The notes: generated by a model from the letters alone, not told the origin. 64,000 nt of DNA from Deinandra increscens subsp. villosa (GCA_039602395.1 JBCNJP010000027.1:37581841-37645840), one strand, 5' to 3'; shown: positions 46,372 to 57,471, numbered from the stretch's first letter. Numbers and translations: made by a program.

Positions 46372-47164
46372 TTAATTACGGATTGCGTCCCTATGGTTTG
46401 CAAGCTGTTTTGAATTGAGTCCAAAGGTTTAAAAAATTTCATCTCGAGGTCTGAGGTTTGTATTTCTTTGCTATTTGAGTCCCTGGACCTAACGGAGTTA
46501 AAATTTTCTGTTCACTAAAAGGGTATTATAGTAATTTTACACATCAGGGACATATTATGTAAATTTTTAGGTTTTTAAAAGTATAAGGACTATTTTTGTA
46601 ATTACCCAAACTTATTAAAACTAAAAAAAATACATAAAACCCCAGACCCTACCATCTTCAAAGTCACCATCGCCATTTCATCCGGTCACTGGAAAGGCAT
46701 CTGTCCGATGATCCATTCGGTTGGGGCTCAACGAGATTCACGAACAACTTTTCTGATGACGAAATCAAGCAAAATCGAACGCTGATTCGCAAACACGAAC
46801 AAATTTCTGTCCGAAAAGATTGTTCTCTGGTCGATTCGATGACCGTCGAGTTGATTTCTTATCATCGATGGCCGAATGTTTCCTAAACAACCTCCTCCGA
46901 GAAAATCGGTTGATCGTAGCTTGGACTTCCCAGATCGGATGGTGCCGTTAGTGCGGGATCGAGATTCAACCTCCGTTCGTAATTCATCAACATCAGGTTG
47001 AACCTTTCCTCCATCTATTTCGGAAACTCTTTATTGTTCATGAACTTCCCACCTTTCGGTTTTCTTGTCGTTAGTTGTATTGGTGGAGGAGACGAAGAGC
47101 AGTTGTTATTTAAAACCTAAATTATTCCTGGTCAGATTTGAAATCTAATTTTGATGTTCAAGAT
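46372..47164. mobile_element. MULE-like left terminus, truncated by E4
   Basis: GAGTTAATTACGGATTGCGT... parallels the 1013 MULE end in layout (CCCTATGGTTTG, GAGTCCCTGGACCTAACGGA, GGGTATTATAGTAATTTTAC). The interior is GC-richer from 46650. No right terminus is found before the E4 LTR at 47165, so the element is probably split by E4 and the gap. Confidence 0.55.
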
Positions 47165-48082
47165 TGTTGGACTATACTTAGTGAGGCATGAACATTAGAG
47201 AAGTGGGCTTGCATTGTCTTGGGCTAAATGTGTTTCCGATTTGGGATTCATGGGCCGGACTCCTTTTGGGTTTACGATTCTAAGTAGGGTTTTTGTATGG
47301 GTAGTATAAATACCCAAGTAGTTTATGATTGGAACCAGTTCTCGATTACGATTTTCTGCATATCACTTGTATTTGCGATCGTGAACTCCTTTATATAGAA
47401 GATTGATTGTTCTCCATTTAAGATGTGATTGTGTTGCTTTGTTCTTCATCTCATATCAAGTCTATTTCATCATCTTCTTGTCGAATCACTCACAAAAAAG
47501 GTTTCTGCACTTATTTGTGTTTACGATATCGTGAACGATTATTGTTTCGGGGCCAACAATTGGTATCAGAGCTAAGAATCATCTGATTCGAGGTTCCACG
47601 ATATTAGATTCGAGTGTTTGGCTGAAAATGTGGAAGCTTGCTGCTGTTCTTGGTGTTTACGTCAAATTTCTGGGCTGGTCTTGCTGTTTACGATTGGTGT
47701 TCTTCATCGGTTTGGTGTTTACGACTGAGAAATTGGTGTTTACGACTTCAAGATTCGATTTTTAGGTGTTTACGACAGTGTTTACGATCGGAAACACATT
47801 TGGGCTTCATTTTCTTGATTTTTTCCTAAGCTTTCGTCATGGATTTTGAACCTAGCATGTATCAAACCTTGGACTTTGAGATTGGATCGACTTCCCCGTT
47901 CCTCCCAGACTCACATCTGTTGACAACTTCCTTGAATGGAAATACAGATTTCAGAACCATTTGAAAAGTGTTGATTTGAGACTTTGGAGATCAGTTGTCA
48001 ATGGACCATTCATTCCTACTCACACTGAAGCGGGAAAAGTTGGGGTGGTGAAAACTGAAGAAGAATACTCGGATAATGATTG
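47165..48082 (+). mobile_element. E4: copia element, 5' LTR, PBS and start of gag, cut by gap
   Basis: The LTR 47165-47558 (394 bp) runs TGTTGGACTATAC... to ...GGGGCCAACA. PBS TGGTATCAGAGC is at 47561-47572. The leader (47573-47838) and adjacent LTR repeat the word GTGTTTACGA or GGTTTACGA about seven times. The rest of the element is lost in the assembly gap. Confidence 0.85.
47839..48082 (+). pseudogene. E4 gag N-terminus, frameshifted
   Basis: An ATG at 47839 opens MDFEPSMYQTLDFEIGSTSP, but the copia gag-like segment that follows (VDNFLEWKYRFQNHLKSVDL, about 47920-47985) is in a different frame, implying an indel near 47900-47912. The open frame reaches the gap with an acidic tail (EEYSDND). 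The LEWK-type segment matches UBN2-class gag. Integrity beyond 48082 is unknown. Confidence 0.65.
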
Positions 48083-48582
48083 NNNNNNNNNNNNNNNNNN
48101 NNNNNNNNNNNNNNNNNNNNNNNNNNNNNNNNNNNNNNNNNNNNNNNNNNNNNNNNNNNNNNNNNNNNNNNNNNNNNNNNNNNNNNNNNNNNNNNNNNNN
48201 NNNNNNNNNNNNNNNNNNNNNNNNNNNNNNNNNNNNNNNNNNNNNNNNNNNNNNNNNNNNNNNNNNNNNNNNNNNNNNNNNNNNNNNNNNNNNNNNNNNN
48301 NNNNNNNNNNNNNNNNNNNNNNNNNNNNNNNNNNNNNNNNNNNNNNNNNNNNNNNNNNNNNNNNNNNNNNNNNNNNNNNNNNNNNNNNNNNNNNNNNNNN
48401 NNNNNNNNNNNNNNNNNNNNNNNNNNNNNNNNNNNNNNNNNNNNNNNNNNNNNNNNNNNNNNNNNNNNNNNNNNNNNNNNNNNNNNNNNNNNNNNNNNNN
48501 NNNNNNNNNNNNNNNNNNNNNNNNNNNNNNNNNNNNNNNNNNNNNNNNNNNNNNNNNNNNNNNNNNNNNNNNNNNNNNNNNN
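48083..48582. other. Assembly gap, exactly 500 N
   Basis: The run is exactly 500 N, a common placeholder for a gap of unknown size. Open frames across it (47961-48658) are artefacts. Left is E4 gag, right is the tail of an unrelated LTR, so at least one element end is missing. Confidence 0.99.
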
Positions 48583-49600
48583 ACACGTAGCGGTTAGTTA
48601 TTTTGTGCAAGAACTTGGTTATACATTACTTTTGTGTATTGATAAGGCAAAATTATGAATGATGTGATGAACTTAATGGTTTGGGTAGAAATAATGATAA
48701 TGATCACAAGGTAGGATCAAACGGAATTGCAGTAAATGATGACCCGTTTGGGTTGAGCTGTAGCAAACGTACACTTGAGGAACTATGAGGTGTTAGTCCC
48801 CAAGTTTGTCTTGCCAAAAGAATAGAGTAGTTTGGCACCACCTGCAGGTGCCAAGGCCTTAATAAGATGGCAACGTGCAGGTGGTGAAGTATTAAGCAAG
48901 CTGGAAACTTATGGGTACTTTAACGGGTCAAATGGGTTGGGAATGGGAACCCATAACTAAATTAGTGGATATAACTAGGTGCTAACCTTGTAAAGGGCCA
49001 TTACGATGTTGTGTTTGTGTACATTATGATCACAGGTGCACAATGGCGGGTTTGGGTCACTAAAAAGTGGTATGGATTGATCAAAATGCGAGAAAAGGGA
49101 GTATGTGAGCTGTGACCACCGTAGCTTACGGTGCCACCGTAGCTTACGGTGGCCACTAGCTCAAAAACCCCACCGTGGCACAGAATTGAGCCAGCGTAAG
49201 CTAGCCAGTCCCAGCGTAGCTTACGGTGGCAGAGTAAGCTACGGTGGGTGCAGTTTTGAACTTCATTTTTCTGATGTTTTTCTCGTATTTACACTAACGT
49301 TTTATGGTCCTAATTCAATACTAATGTGTTACTAGTGTTGTTAGCAGGTAATCAGCAGTAGTAGGGTCAGGATCGAATCAAGGAATCATGGAACCGAACA
49401 TCACATCTTTTGGGACCTAGATGCAGATGATTTGTAATGTGAATGTTTTGTAGTATTACTAAGGAGTTAATGGTGTCAATCACCCTCTTTTGTAAATGTG
49501 GTTTGGTAATGGATGAAAGTTTTACTTAGACGTTATGAAATTTTCAAGCTCTGATTTTTAAAACGATGTTAAAACGTGAAATTGGGAATGGGGCCTTACA
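48583..49600 (+). repeat. 3' part of a gypsy-type LTR with CACCGTAGCTTACGGTG palindromes
   Basis: The segment ends GGGGCCTTACA at 49600, a typical LTR terminus. At 49116-49152 a palindromic word (arms CACCGTA/TACGGTG) occurs twice in tandem, and variants in both orientations follow to 49245 (CCAGCGTAAGCTAGCC, CCCAGCGTAGCTTACGGTGG, AGAGTAAGCTACGGTGGG). The left part is hidden by the gap. The frame at 49105-49335 is a by-product of this tract. Confidence 0.65.
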
Positions 49601-50572
49601 GATCTGCTGCTTGTTCAAGTCTATGTTGACGATATTATCTTTGGAAGCACAAAAGACAGCTTATGCAAAGAATTTGAGCGGGTTATGCAAACTAAGTTTG
49701 AGATGAGCTCTATGGGATAGATGGGTTTCTTTCTGGGTCTTCAAGTCCATCAATCTGCCAAAGGCATATTTTTGCACCAAACAAAATATGTGTCTGATAT
49801 TTTGGCTCGGTTCAAGATTGGCGATGTTAGGATTCCAAGTACTCCAATTCAGGTTTCATATGGTATCGAACCAGATGAATCCGGTGAAAATGTTGATCCG
49901 ACATTGTTTAGGGCTATGATTGGTTCCCTTATGTATTTGACTGCATCTCGTCCTAATATTATGTTTGTTGTTTGCTTATGTGCTAGGTACCAGGCAGCTC
50001 CGAAGGCTTCACATATGGTAGCAGTAAAAAGGATTTTTGCTTATTTGAAGGGTAATCCAGATCTTGGCATCTGGTACCCTAATGATGATAAGTTCGAGTT
50101 ATCGGCGTATTCTGACTCGGATTATGGCGGCTGCAAAATCAACTTTAAATCGACTACCGTCGGATGTCAGTTTTTGGGGGAGAGATTAGTGTCTTGGCAA
50201 TGCAAGAAGCAAACCTCGGTTGCAACATCTACTGCTGAGGCAGAATATGTGGCTGCTTCAAGTTGTTGTTCACAAGTTTTGTGGATCCAACAGCAGTTAC
50301 GCGACTACGGTTTGAATTTTCTAACTACTCCAATTTACATTGATAACTCGGCTGCTATTTCTATCACGAAAAATCCTGTTCAGCATTCCAAAACAAAGCA
50401 TATTGACATAAGATATCATTTTATCCGGGATTGTTTTGAAAAGAAATTAATTGATTTGCAGAAAATTCATACAGATATTCAACGAGCTGATTTGTTCACC
50501 AAAGCTTTTGACAAATCTCGTTTTAACTTTTTGTCGCAAATCAATGGGATTACTAAATTGAATGCTACCTAA
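49601..50572 (+). pseudogene. Copia pol C-terminus: end of RT and RNase H
   Basis: The coding sequence starts abruptly at the LTR junction with LLLVQVYVDDIIFGS, where YVDD is the RT catalytic box. A TAG near 49720 interrupts (FEMSSMG stop MGFFLGLQVHQ), then 283 codons run open to 50572. RT connection (SRPNIMFVVCLCARYQAAPK) and RNase H (YSDSDYGGCK, STAEAEYVAASSC, KTKHIDIRYHFIRD) are well conserved. Everything upstream (protease, integrase, most of RT) is missing. It pairs with the 3' LTR at 51446-51791. Confidence 0.9.
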
Positions 50573-51445
50573 TCTGGTTCAGTTGATCATTTTTCTTGTT
50601 TTGTTAATGTTTTCCTTTGTTTTCTGCTTTTTAGGGGGAGATTTATATGAAAAAAATACAAAAATATGTGGTTTTCTGTATTGAAAAATGAAAAAGCATA
50701 AAAAATTAGAAAATCCAAAAACATAAAAAAATGGAAAAATCAAAAATTGAGAAATGTGATCCAACCTTGTGAGAAATGATGGTACATCAGTGAATGTTAC
50801 TGACCATGGATAAAATAGATTGAAAAGCTATAGGTTCTTGTATGTTTCATTGAATGTGTCAATCAATATCTGATACTTGCCAGTATGATATAAACATAAT
50901 GCTTGTTTGAAATCTGTGGTGTAACATAATTCTTGTGGTTGAGTAATCTAGATAAAAAGATGAAAAATGCAAAAATAGAATAAATAAGTGTTCTAGTGTA
51001 CGCATGCGTTCTTTTGGAAGATTTAAACTTGTTTGATTTTCTTTATTTTGTCAAACGATCGGACGTTCTCCGCGTATCGAAAGATCGACCTGATCGTTGT
51101 TCGTTTGACGTTCTGCTTTATTTTTCTTGGTGTTTCGTATAACTCATCGGATTTTCTTGGTGTTTCGTATAACCGGAGAAGCAGTGATTGTTGTTAAAGA
51201 GAACAAGGTGGTTAGGATCTTTGATCCAATGTGGTTGATTAATCAATCTGAAGCAGACATTGACAGGCTCTATCACAACAAGATACTGTATCAGGCTGAG
51301 GATGCTGAACAAGCCTTGCAATTTCAAAGAGTGATCAGAGTTTGTTATGCGTTTGGAATTCATGCTAGCAATAATCGAAACCGATTTTGGAAGAAGACTG
51401 AACCAAAAGCTTCTGAAGACTAGCATAAGACAAGGGGTGGTTTGT
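50573..51445 (+). other. 3' region of the copia element, with a copy of the E2 hairpin
   Basis: AGGGGGAGATTT at 50634 is an internal PPT-like tract, homologous to the one in E2 (19493, reverse). The hairpin at 51050-51109 is described separately. A 98-codon frame (51127-51423) includes GEAVIVVKENKVVRIFDPMW; I do not recognise it, and it may be a remnant 3' ORF. A PPT AAGACAAGGGGTGG precedes the LTR. Confidence 0.55.
51050..51109 (+). ncRNA. GNRA hairpin module shared with E2
   Basis: Outer stem GTCAAACGA (51050-51058) with TCGTTTGAC (51101-51109); inner stem ATC/GAT (51076-51078, 51083-51085) closed by GAAA. It is the same module as E2 unit 3, in the same sense relative to its element and at the same place (between coding region and 3' LTR). 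A second partial unit follows (repeated TTGGTGTTTCGTATAAC at 51125 and 51156). Confidence 0.7.
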
Positions 51446-51791
51446 TAGAACATGTTATGTGTCTAATGCTAGGTCTAGGCGTTTTGATTATGTGTTGTTT
51501 GTTTTGTAAAGTTTATGTCAGCGTACCAGAGGGCAGACCAGTTGGTACGCAGCTCCGGACCAACTGGTACGCTGGTTAAGTTGGTACGCTGGATAGCTAA
51601 CTATAAATAGCTTCGTGTCTTTAGTTCAGAGTTAGATGAGCGAGTTTACTCTGTCTTAAGTGTGTGTTTTGTTCAGTATTCTCTCTCTGTACTGTTTGTT
51701 CTCGAATCTAATCAAAGAAGCTTATATTTACTCTCGTGTTCATCGAATTGACCATATCATGCATTAGTAAGATCCGAATTGTGTTTTACAG
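51446..51791 (+). repeat. 3' LTR of the plus-strand copia element
   Basis: About 346 bp, TGTTAGAACATG... to ...TTGTGTTTTACA. It contains words of the type GGTACGC in both orientations (CAGCGTACCA at 51519, TGGTACGCTGG at 51571), a TATA-like CTATAAATAG at 51601, and abuts the truncated minus-strand copia at 51792. Confidence 0.75.
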
Positions 51792-51837
51792 AAATCATCA
51801 ATTATTACAAAACAATATGACTTCTTTCCTAAACTCA

Positions 51838-52494
51838 TTACCCTAGTTGGCCAAAAAGGTCCATGTGTAGCAGTTCTAAGGGTTGTGAGATAGAACTTTT
51901 AACTTTTGGCTTGAAGGAAGACTTGTGTTGCTTACCCTTGAGGCAAGGTACACAGTGCTTAGAAAAGGTAAATTGTTTAGCTGGAAGACCCTTGACTAAA
52001 CTAAGATTAACAATTATGTTCATGCTCTTGTAGTTTACATGTCCTAGCCTTTTATGCCAAAGATCAGACTCATCAACTGATGCTTTAGATATAAAACAAG
52101 CAGTGCCACAGGTAGGTGCAGCAACTGACATATCCAATACATACAAACCTTCTTTCCTGGGTGCTCTTAGCAAAATCATTTCCTCAGGAATTTTAACTTC
52201 AGATTTAAGTATGATTGCCTCTCCTTCATTAAACAAGACATTTAACCTCTTGTCACACATTTGTGAGACACTAAGTAGGTTAAAGTTTAATGTACCAACA
52301 AGATTAACTCTATCAAAGCTTACCGAACCATTTGTAACATCTCCTCTAGCTGAGATGTACCCCTTGTTGCTTCCAAAGGCAACAGCTCCTCCACTTAATA
52401 TTTTTGTGTTTTCAAGGATGTTTTTATTTCCTGTCATGTGACTGATGCATCCACGGTCAACGATCCACAGTCGATCTTGACTTTTATTTTGCAC
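51838..52494 (-). pseudogene. E5 copia pol: protease, GAG-pre-integrase and start of integrase
   Basis: The protease box reads WIVDRGCISHMTG where family members usually have DSG, so the residue after the catalytic Asp is altered. Then LLSVSQMCDK, then the GAG-pre-integrase zinc site (LWHKRLGHVNYKSM ... CVPCLKGKQ) and the first integrase residues (PLELLHMDLFGQ). It ends at a stop close to the junction with the plus-strand LTR at 51791, which appears to have cut it. The rest of integrase, RT and RNase H are absent on this strand. Confidence 0.85.
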
Positions 52495-53460
52495 CTGAAC
52501 ATGTCACAAATTTATTAGTTTTTGTAAGGGACCCAAGCCTTTGTGGTCGTGGGTCTTCCCAATGCATCATTATACTTATACTCTTTTAGTACTAAAGTAT
52601 TCAAAACAGGTTGCTCAGTGAGCAAATCATCATTTTCAAAGTCTATGTTTTGATAAGAACTCTGTTGATGAAATTTCTCACTTCCTATTTTCGATTTTCT
52701 CTCTAATGCTTTTCTTTCTCTAAATTCTCTAAACTTTCTCTATTTATTTGACTCAATTTTTACAACATCATTGGTTGGAAATTGGTTATGACTTGGAACT
52801 CTAGTTCTTTCTGGTGAAGCAGCATACTTATATGATGCAAAGCTATTTTTAACAGATTTAGCACTTTGAAGCGGAGCAGTGGAACTTCCGATTGAACTAG
52901 TCACAAACTTATTTTGACCAAAATTCCTTTCTGTTTGGTAAAAGTTGCGAGGATTGACTTTTCCTTTTGAATGATTCCTCTTTCCTTGACTTACAAACAC
53001 TTCATAATTTTCACTAAACTTCCCAGATGGTCTTTGTTTCAAAGCAGTGACAGACCTGAAGCTTTTCTTGTTTTCCAGTTGAACTTGAGTTCGAGCGGAG
53101 AATTGTTTCGCTTGAACTTAAGCCGGAAATTTGTATTGCTTAAAAACTAAGAAACTTCCATTTCTTTCATTACCAATTAAAACCTGATTTGAATTTTATT
53201 CAAAATGTTTAACTGTATGACTCTTAACAGGTGAAACTTTTCCTGTTAGTCTTTTAGCCAAATTTTGACTTTTCACAGTTTTAGGTTTTGAGGATTGGTT
53301 TCTGCTCAGAGGGTTATAATGACAATCAGCTGCTAAATGACCAATTTTACCACAAACTATACACACTGGAATTCTAGAAAATTTATAAGAGTTAGTGTAT
53401 CTAGGGGATTAAACGTCACAGTAAACACGAACAACATGTCACCATTTGGGAACACTTTGT
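52495..53460 (-). pseudogene. E5 gag C-terminal region with zinc knuckle
   Basis: Fragmented frames include a Ser/Lys-rich stretch (52740-53042, EVFVSQGKRNHSKGKVNPRN) and, at about 53310-53365, an intact knuckle CIVCGKIGHLAADC. Frame breaks separate these parts, and the N-terminal capsid domain is not found. Confidence 0.7.
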
Positions 53461-53732
53461 CACTACAAAATAAATAAGTGTTACTAAAAATGGGTTTATA
53501 GTGACATTATTCGATAAATTCATTGATCCTGAAAGAAAAATCACTACTCTATAGTCACACTTTTTATCTACGGTCACATTTTTTGGTACCGTACGATCAT
53601 TGAAATTTAATGTCACCATATCATACCTAAAATGGCGCGACTTTTGGTCACGGATTGGATGGGAAAAAAATGTCACTAATCACATATAGTCACACTTTTT
53701 TAGTGTCACCGAAAGTCATTTTTGTACTAGTG
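53461..53732. mobile_element. Miniature CACTA transposon
   Basis: 272 bp with CACTACAAAA at the left and, inverted, CACTAGTACAAAAATGAC at the right. Subterminal GTGAC/GTCAC words are repeated throughout, as in CACTA (En/Spm) elements. The expected 3-bp TSD is not clear. Confidence 0.7.
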
Positions 53733-54456
53733 AAATCGAACCAAAGAAAAGAGAACAAATATTCTTCCTCCGGCTCTTTTACGACACCAACCATCGATAA
53801 ATATAAAAACAAATATGAATCCCCGTACTTAATTTCGCCCCCGTACTTCGCTTTGCGACACAAATCGTCAGCAAAAAACTTTCAATTTAGGACAATATAT
53901 ATACTTGCGTCTTGTTCATGTGCCGCTTCAGTGTCCTCTACCCTTTCTTCCAATTGAAAAATATATTAATAAGAAGAAGCTTACAAAGAATTCTTCTCTG
54001 TGTTCTTCCAAAACAAATTAGACCACACAGATTTTCTTTGAAACAATATTCATCTAAAAACCAATCGAGTTAATACGCCTGAAGTGCCGATCAAGTAATC
54101 AATCACACCTCTTATCCTGCGATCAAACAAAAACCCACACCAGCTTCCGTTGATGTCGATCACCAAAAGAACTTGTGCTTGATTACGCCACCGCCCGTTG
54201 CAATCCGATTCCGCTCCCGTTTGTTCTTGCCCGCCGTTCTGACCGAAAAACACCCCGTTACCGATCACGAAACTAAAACAAACCCGCAAATCAATTGCTA
54301 CACCGGCTCTTCCCTTTGATTCCTCGCTCTGAACTAAATACTAGCCACCCCGAATCACTATTTCTGCTTCCCTTGCAGCCGGAGCCTTCCGCCCCTTCGA
54401 AAGTTGACTCTCAAACCTACCCTTTATGTCTTCACGAGCCCTAGGCTCTGATACCA
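53733..54456 (-). other. E5 leader and primer binding site
   Basis: GCTCTGATACCA at 54445-54456 is TGGTATCAGAGC on the minus strand (iMet primer). The leader has no convincing coding; the frame at 54050-54289 lacks recognisable features. Confidence 0.7.
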
Positions 54457-54458
54457 AT

Positions 54459-54625
54459 TGTTGAAAATCATGTCTTCTTCAACTTAATCAACCAATAGAT
54501 TTTGTAAGAATAAAACTTGTCGATTGACAATAAAAGTTGAAGGTACAAGAAAATAGAGAAAACTATCCTATTTATAAGCATTTTACCCCATGCTATTGTA
54601 TTCCAACTCTAAAACCCTTTATAAA
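54459..54625 (-). repeat. E5 5' LTR, truncated
   Basis: Begins TGTTGAAAATCATG on the plus strand, two bases from the primer site, and includes CTATTTATAAG (TATA-like in element sense). It loses LTR character where the hAT relative begins. Confidence 0.6.
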
Positions 54626-54629
54626 ATTG

Positions 54630-54979
54630 CATTAGAATTTTCGGTCTGAAAATGCATTAAGTAAAATTTGAGAGACCAAAATGTATCAATTTCCAAAGGT
54701 TTTATTCTCTCTATTTGTTTCACTTTACCCTCCTTAAACTTACAATTTGTATTTTTAAATTTCACAAACTTGTTAGTTGTTCGGGTTTAATTAATTAACG
54801 GACTTTTGATCATATTTTAACGTCGGGATCTAAGTAAAAACCATAAAAAAACTCCGAGGGGTAGCGTAAAATAATTTCAGGAGTAGGGGAAAAACCGTTT
54901 CAGGGTAACGAAATACCAAAAACGTGAATAAAAATATTTTTTTCCATATCGCGGTGCAAGTTCAGGGGTAGCGCCCCTG
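54630..54979. mobile_element. Truncated hAT relative, inverted to 36782-37318
   Basis: Shares AAATTTGAGAGACCAAAATG, ACGTCGGGAT and CGAGGGGTAGCG with the inverse of the 36782 element, and ends GGGTAGCGCCCCTG exactly where copy B begins. One end is missing. Confidence 0.7.
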
Positions 54980-55527
54980 ACCAGTGGTGAAGCTTATAAT
55001 GAAAATTCTGCGGGGGCAAGGCTCAAATATTCTATCGAGAGGGCGATACCCAATACATATAAAATTCTACCGAGAGGGCGATACTCAATACATATATGTT
55101 TTTACATAAATTCACGAAAATAAGTACTCTGGATGAAAAAACCGCCGAGAGGTCTCCCCCGGGTCCTGACTATACTTCGCCATTTAACTCAACAACATAA
55201 TGAAATATTGAAATAAATAATTGTTTTTTAGTTCTATATATCTTTCACTGAACGAGTATGCATTTTTTGTGCGGTTTCTTACGGTTCTCAACATATTCAT
55301 TATTCTAAAAGCAACACGTCCATATTCAAGTAAGTATTAAAAATTAAAATTAATAAAAATGTATATAAGACAAATAACAACTAACTAATTATTGAAACTA
55401 TATTAGTATCATTTCTATATTTGAGAAAACACGGTATATTTTATGTATTTTTTTATATTTATATAAAATGATTGTGAGTAAAATAGAGGCCGAAAATGTA
55501 ACGATAAAGATATAAAAAATTATTATT

Positions 55528-56919
55528 CGACCGGGCCTCTTCCCTGCTGACATTAGCAGACCCACCAAGGGGGTGAAGCTCCTTGGGGGGGCTGTTAGTC
55601 GGGATGACCAGTTTATTCAGGGGCTGGCTGCGAGGAGGGCCTCTAATGCTGCTGATCTTATGCGCCTCCTCCCTGCACTTGACGACCCACAATGCGAACT
55701 CCTCCTGCTTCGTTCGTGCATGGGGCTCGCCAAGCTTCTCTTTGGCCTTAGAACTTGCCCCCCCACGCATATGATGGCAGCTGCAGGTGGTTTCGATAAG
55801 GATTTGCGGACGGCCGTCGAGGACATTGTCGTGTGCGGGGGTCCCTTCTTTGGGGACCTGCAATGGCGTCTTGCCTCTTTGCCGACCCGGCATGGGGGTC
55901 TTGGGGTTTATTCTGCGGTAGAGGCGACGTCGTACGCCTTTGTGGCTTCGCGTGCCCAAACTTGGACTCTACAAGACCATATTCTACGGGAGTGTGGGGG
56001 TTGTGGTATGAGCCCCGACTACGAGAATGCTCTGGCTGGTCTTCATGACATTTTACCGGGCTTTGATCTGAGCGGTTTCACCAATAAGGACACCGCCCCA
56101 CCAAAAGCCCAACATGTTTTGGCGAATGCCCTCTTTGGTAAAACCACGCTCGAGATGGAAGCAACTTTTGAGATGACAGTCAGGCAAAAGGCCGTTTGGG
56201 AATGCCTCCGACAACCACATGCACAAGACTTCCTCCACGCTCTCCCTATTGACGGGTTGGGGCAGCACATGTCGCCTGTCGAATACCGGGCCATTCTCAA
56301 GTATCGCCTCATGGTTCCCCTGTTCCCTGTGGATGAAAAATGCCCCGTCTGCAACAAGGCATGTTTGGATTCGTTCGGGGAGCACGCCGTCCATTGCAAA
56401 GAGCTCCCGGGGTTTAAATATCGACATGATGTGGTTCGGGACGTTTTGTTTGACATCTTCAGGCGGGCTGGGATTTCGGCCAGGAAGGAAGCCCCTGTTA
56501 ACTTCCTGTCTGACCCCCTGGATGGGCGTTCAACTCTCCGGCCGGCCGACATACTTGTTTTTGGGTGGCAGATCGGGAAACACGCTTGTGTCGATTTAAC
56601 AGGGGTTTCCCCTCTTGTGGGTCTGAGGGCCAGCACTTTCTCAGCGGGTCAGGCGGTGTCCAGAGCAGCGGCTGGAAAGATTAACAAACATGAGAAAGCG
56701 TGCATTGAAAACCAACATGTGTTTGTTCCTTTCGCCTTCGATACATTTGGCCATCTTGAGTCTGAGGCGGTGGCCATGTTGAACCGGATCCAAAAAGTCA
56801 TGCGCGGGAATAGTGCAACCTCTAGATTGAAGAATGTTGTTTTTATACGGCTAGGTTTTGCTATTCAAAAAGGGTTGGCGGCGCAGCTTGTTGCCCGCCT
56901 TCCCTGCGTGTTGACTTAG
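55528..56919 (+). pseudogene. LINE ORF fragment: post-RT region, zinc finger and restriction-like endonuclease
   Basis: The frame is open from the junction (RPGLFPADISRPTKGVKLLG, the region just after the RT palm) for about 464 codons to 56919. Downstream are a Cys/His cluster CPVCNKACLDSFGEHAVHC (~residue 282) and a PDDExK-like block (RPADILVFGW ... HACVDLTGVSP), then KINKHEKACIENQHVFVPFAF. A C-terminal restriction-like endonuclease places it with RLE-type LINEs and not the APE-type L1s common in plants. The catalytic RT motifs are missing through 5' truncation, although the remaining frame is undamaged, so insertion is recent. The family assignment is from motifs only. Confidence 0.7.
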
Positions 56920-56977
56920 GTCATGTATGTTACCTTTCGGTTTAATAAAACATCCGTTTAATGGAGAAAAAAAAAAA
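55528..56977 (+). mobile_element. 5'-truncated non-LTR retrotransposon (LINE) in copy B
   Basis: GC-rich DNA starts abruptly at CGACCGGGCC inside AT-rich copy B and ends with an A run (56967-56977). Compared with copy A (near 2850), about 20 bp of target sequence is missing and no TSD is seen, suggesting insertion with a small target deletion. The 3' UTR is short (GTATGTTACC... to the A tail). Confidence 0.8.
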
Positions 56978-57471
56978 TATATTTTTAATTAAATTATAAT
57001 GATGCGGATAGAGAATGAGTTAACATGAGTTATCATGAAATTTTGGTTTTTATAAGTTTTGTTGTGGGAAGAAATGATAAAACGCATGTTTAAGAAGACT
57101 GATCGATCTGCCTAATTTTATGGCCATGCTTGGTGTGATAATGTGCGGTAAAAATGGAGCGTTAGGCTGTCGTTTTCCCTCCGTCCTCAACCATCCTCCC
57201 TCTGATTCTTTCTGATTGGTTGTATATAGACCATAGCCCCTCACGTTTTCTCAACTAACTATACTCACTTTAATCTCTCCACAAGTCCACAACATGGGGA
57301 AATAAACTTCACTTTTATATATATCACTTTAGAATTACCCACATGAATAATATATATTTATAAAACTTATCCACGTAATAAAAGTATCTATAACACATAG
57401 AATTAATCACAGAAGGATAACAAAAATACACGTCATAAACATATAACGAAATGGAAATCGTCCAAGCAATT

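Noticed and set aside
47961..48658. Open frames across the N run
   Set aside because: Unknown bases translated as X.
55617..56636. Alternative-frame ORFs on both strands of the LINE
   Set aside because: Shadows of the real LINE frame in GC-rich DNA.
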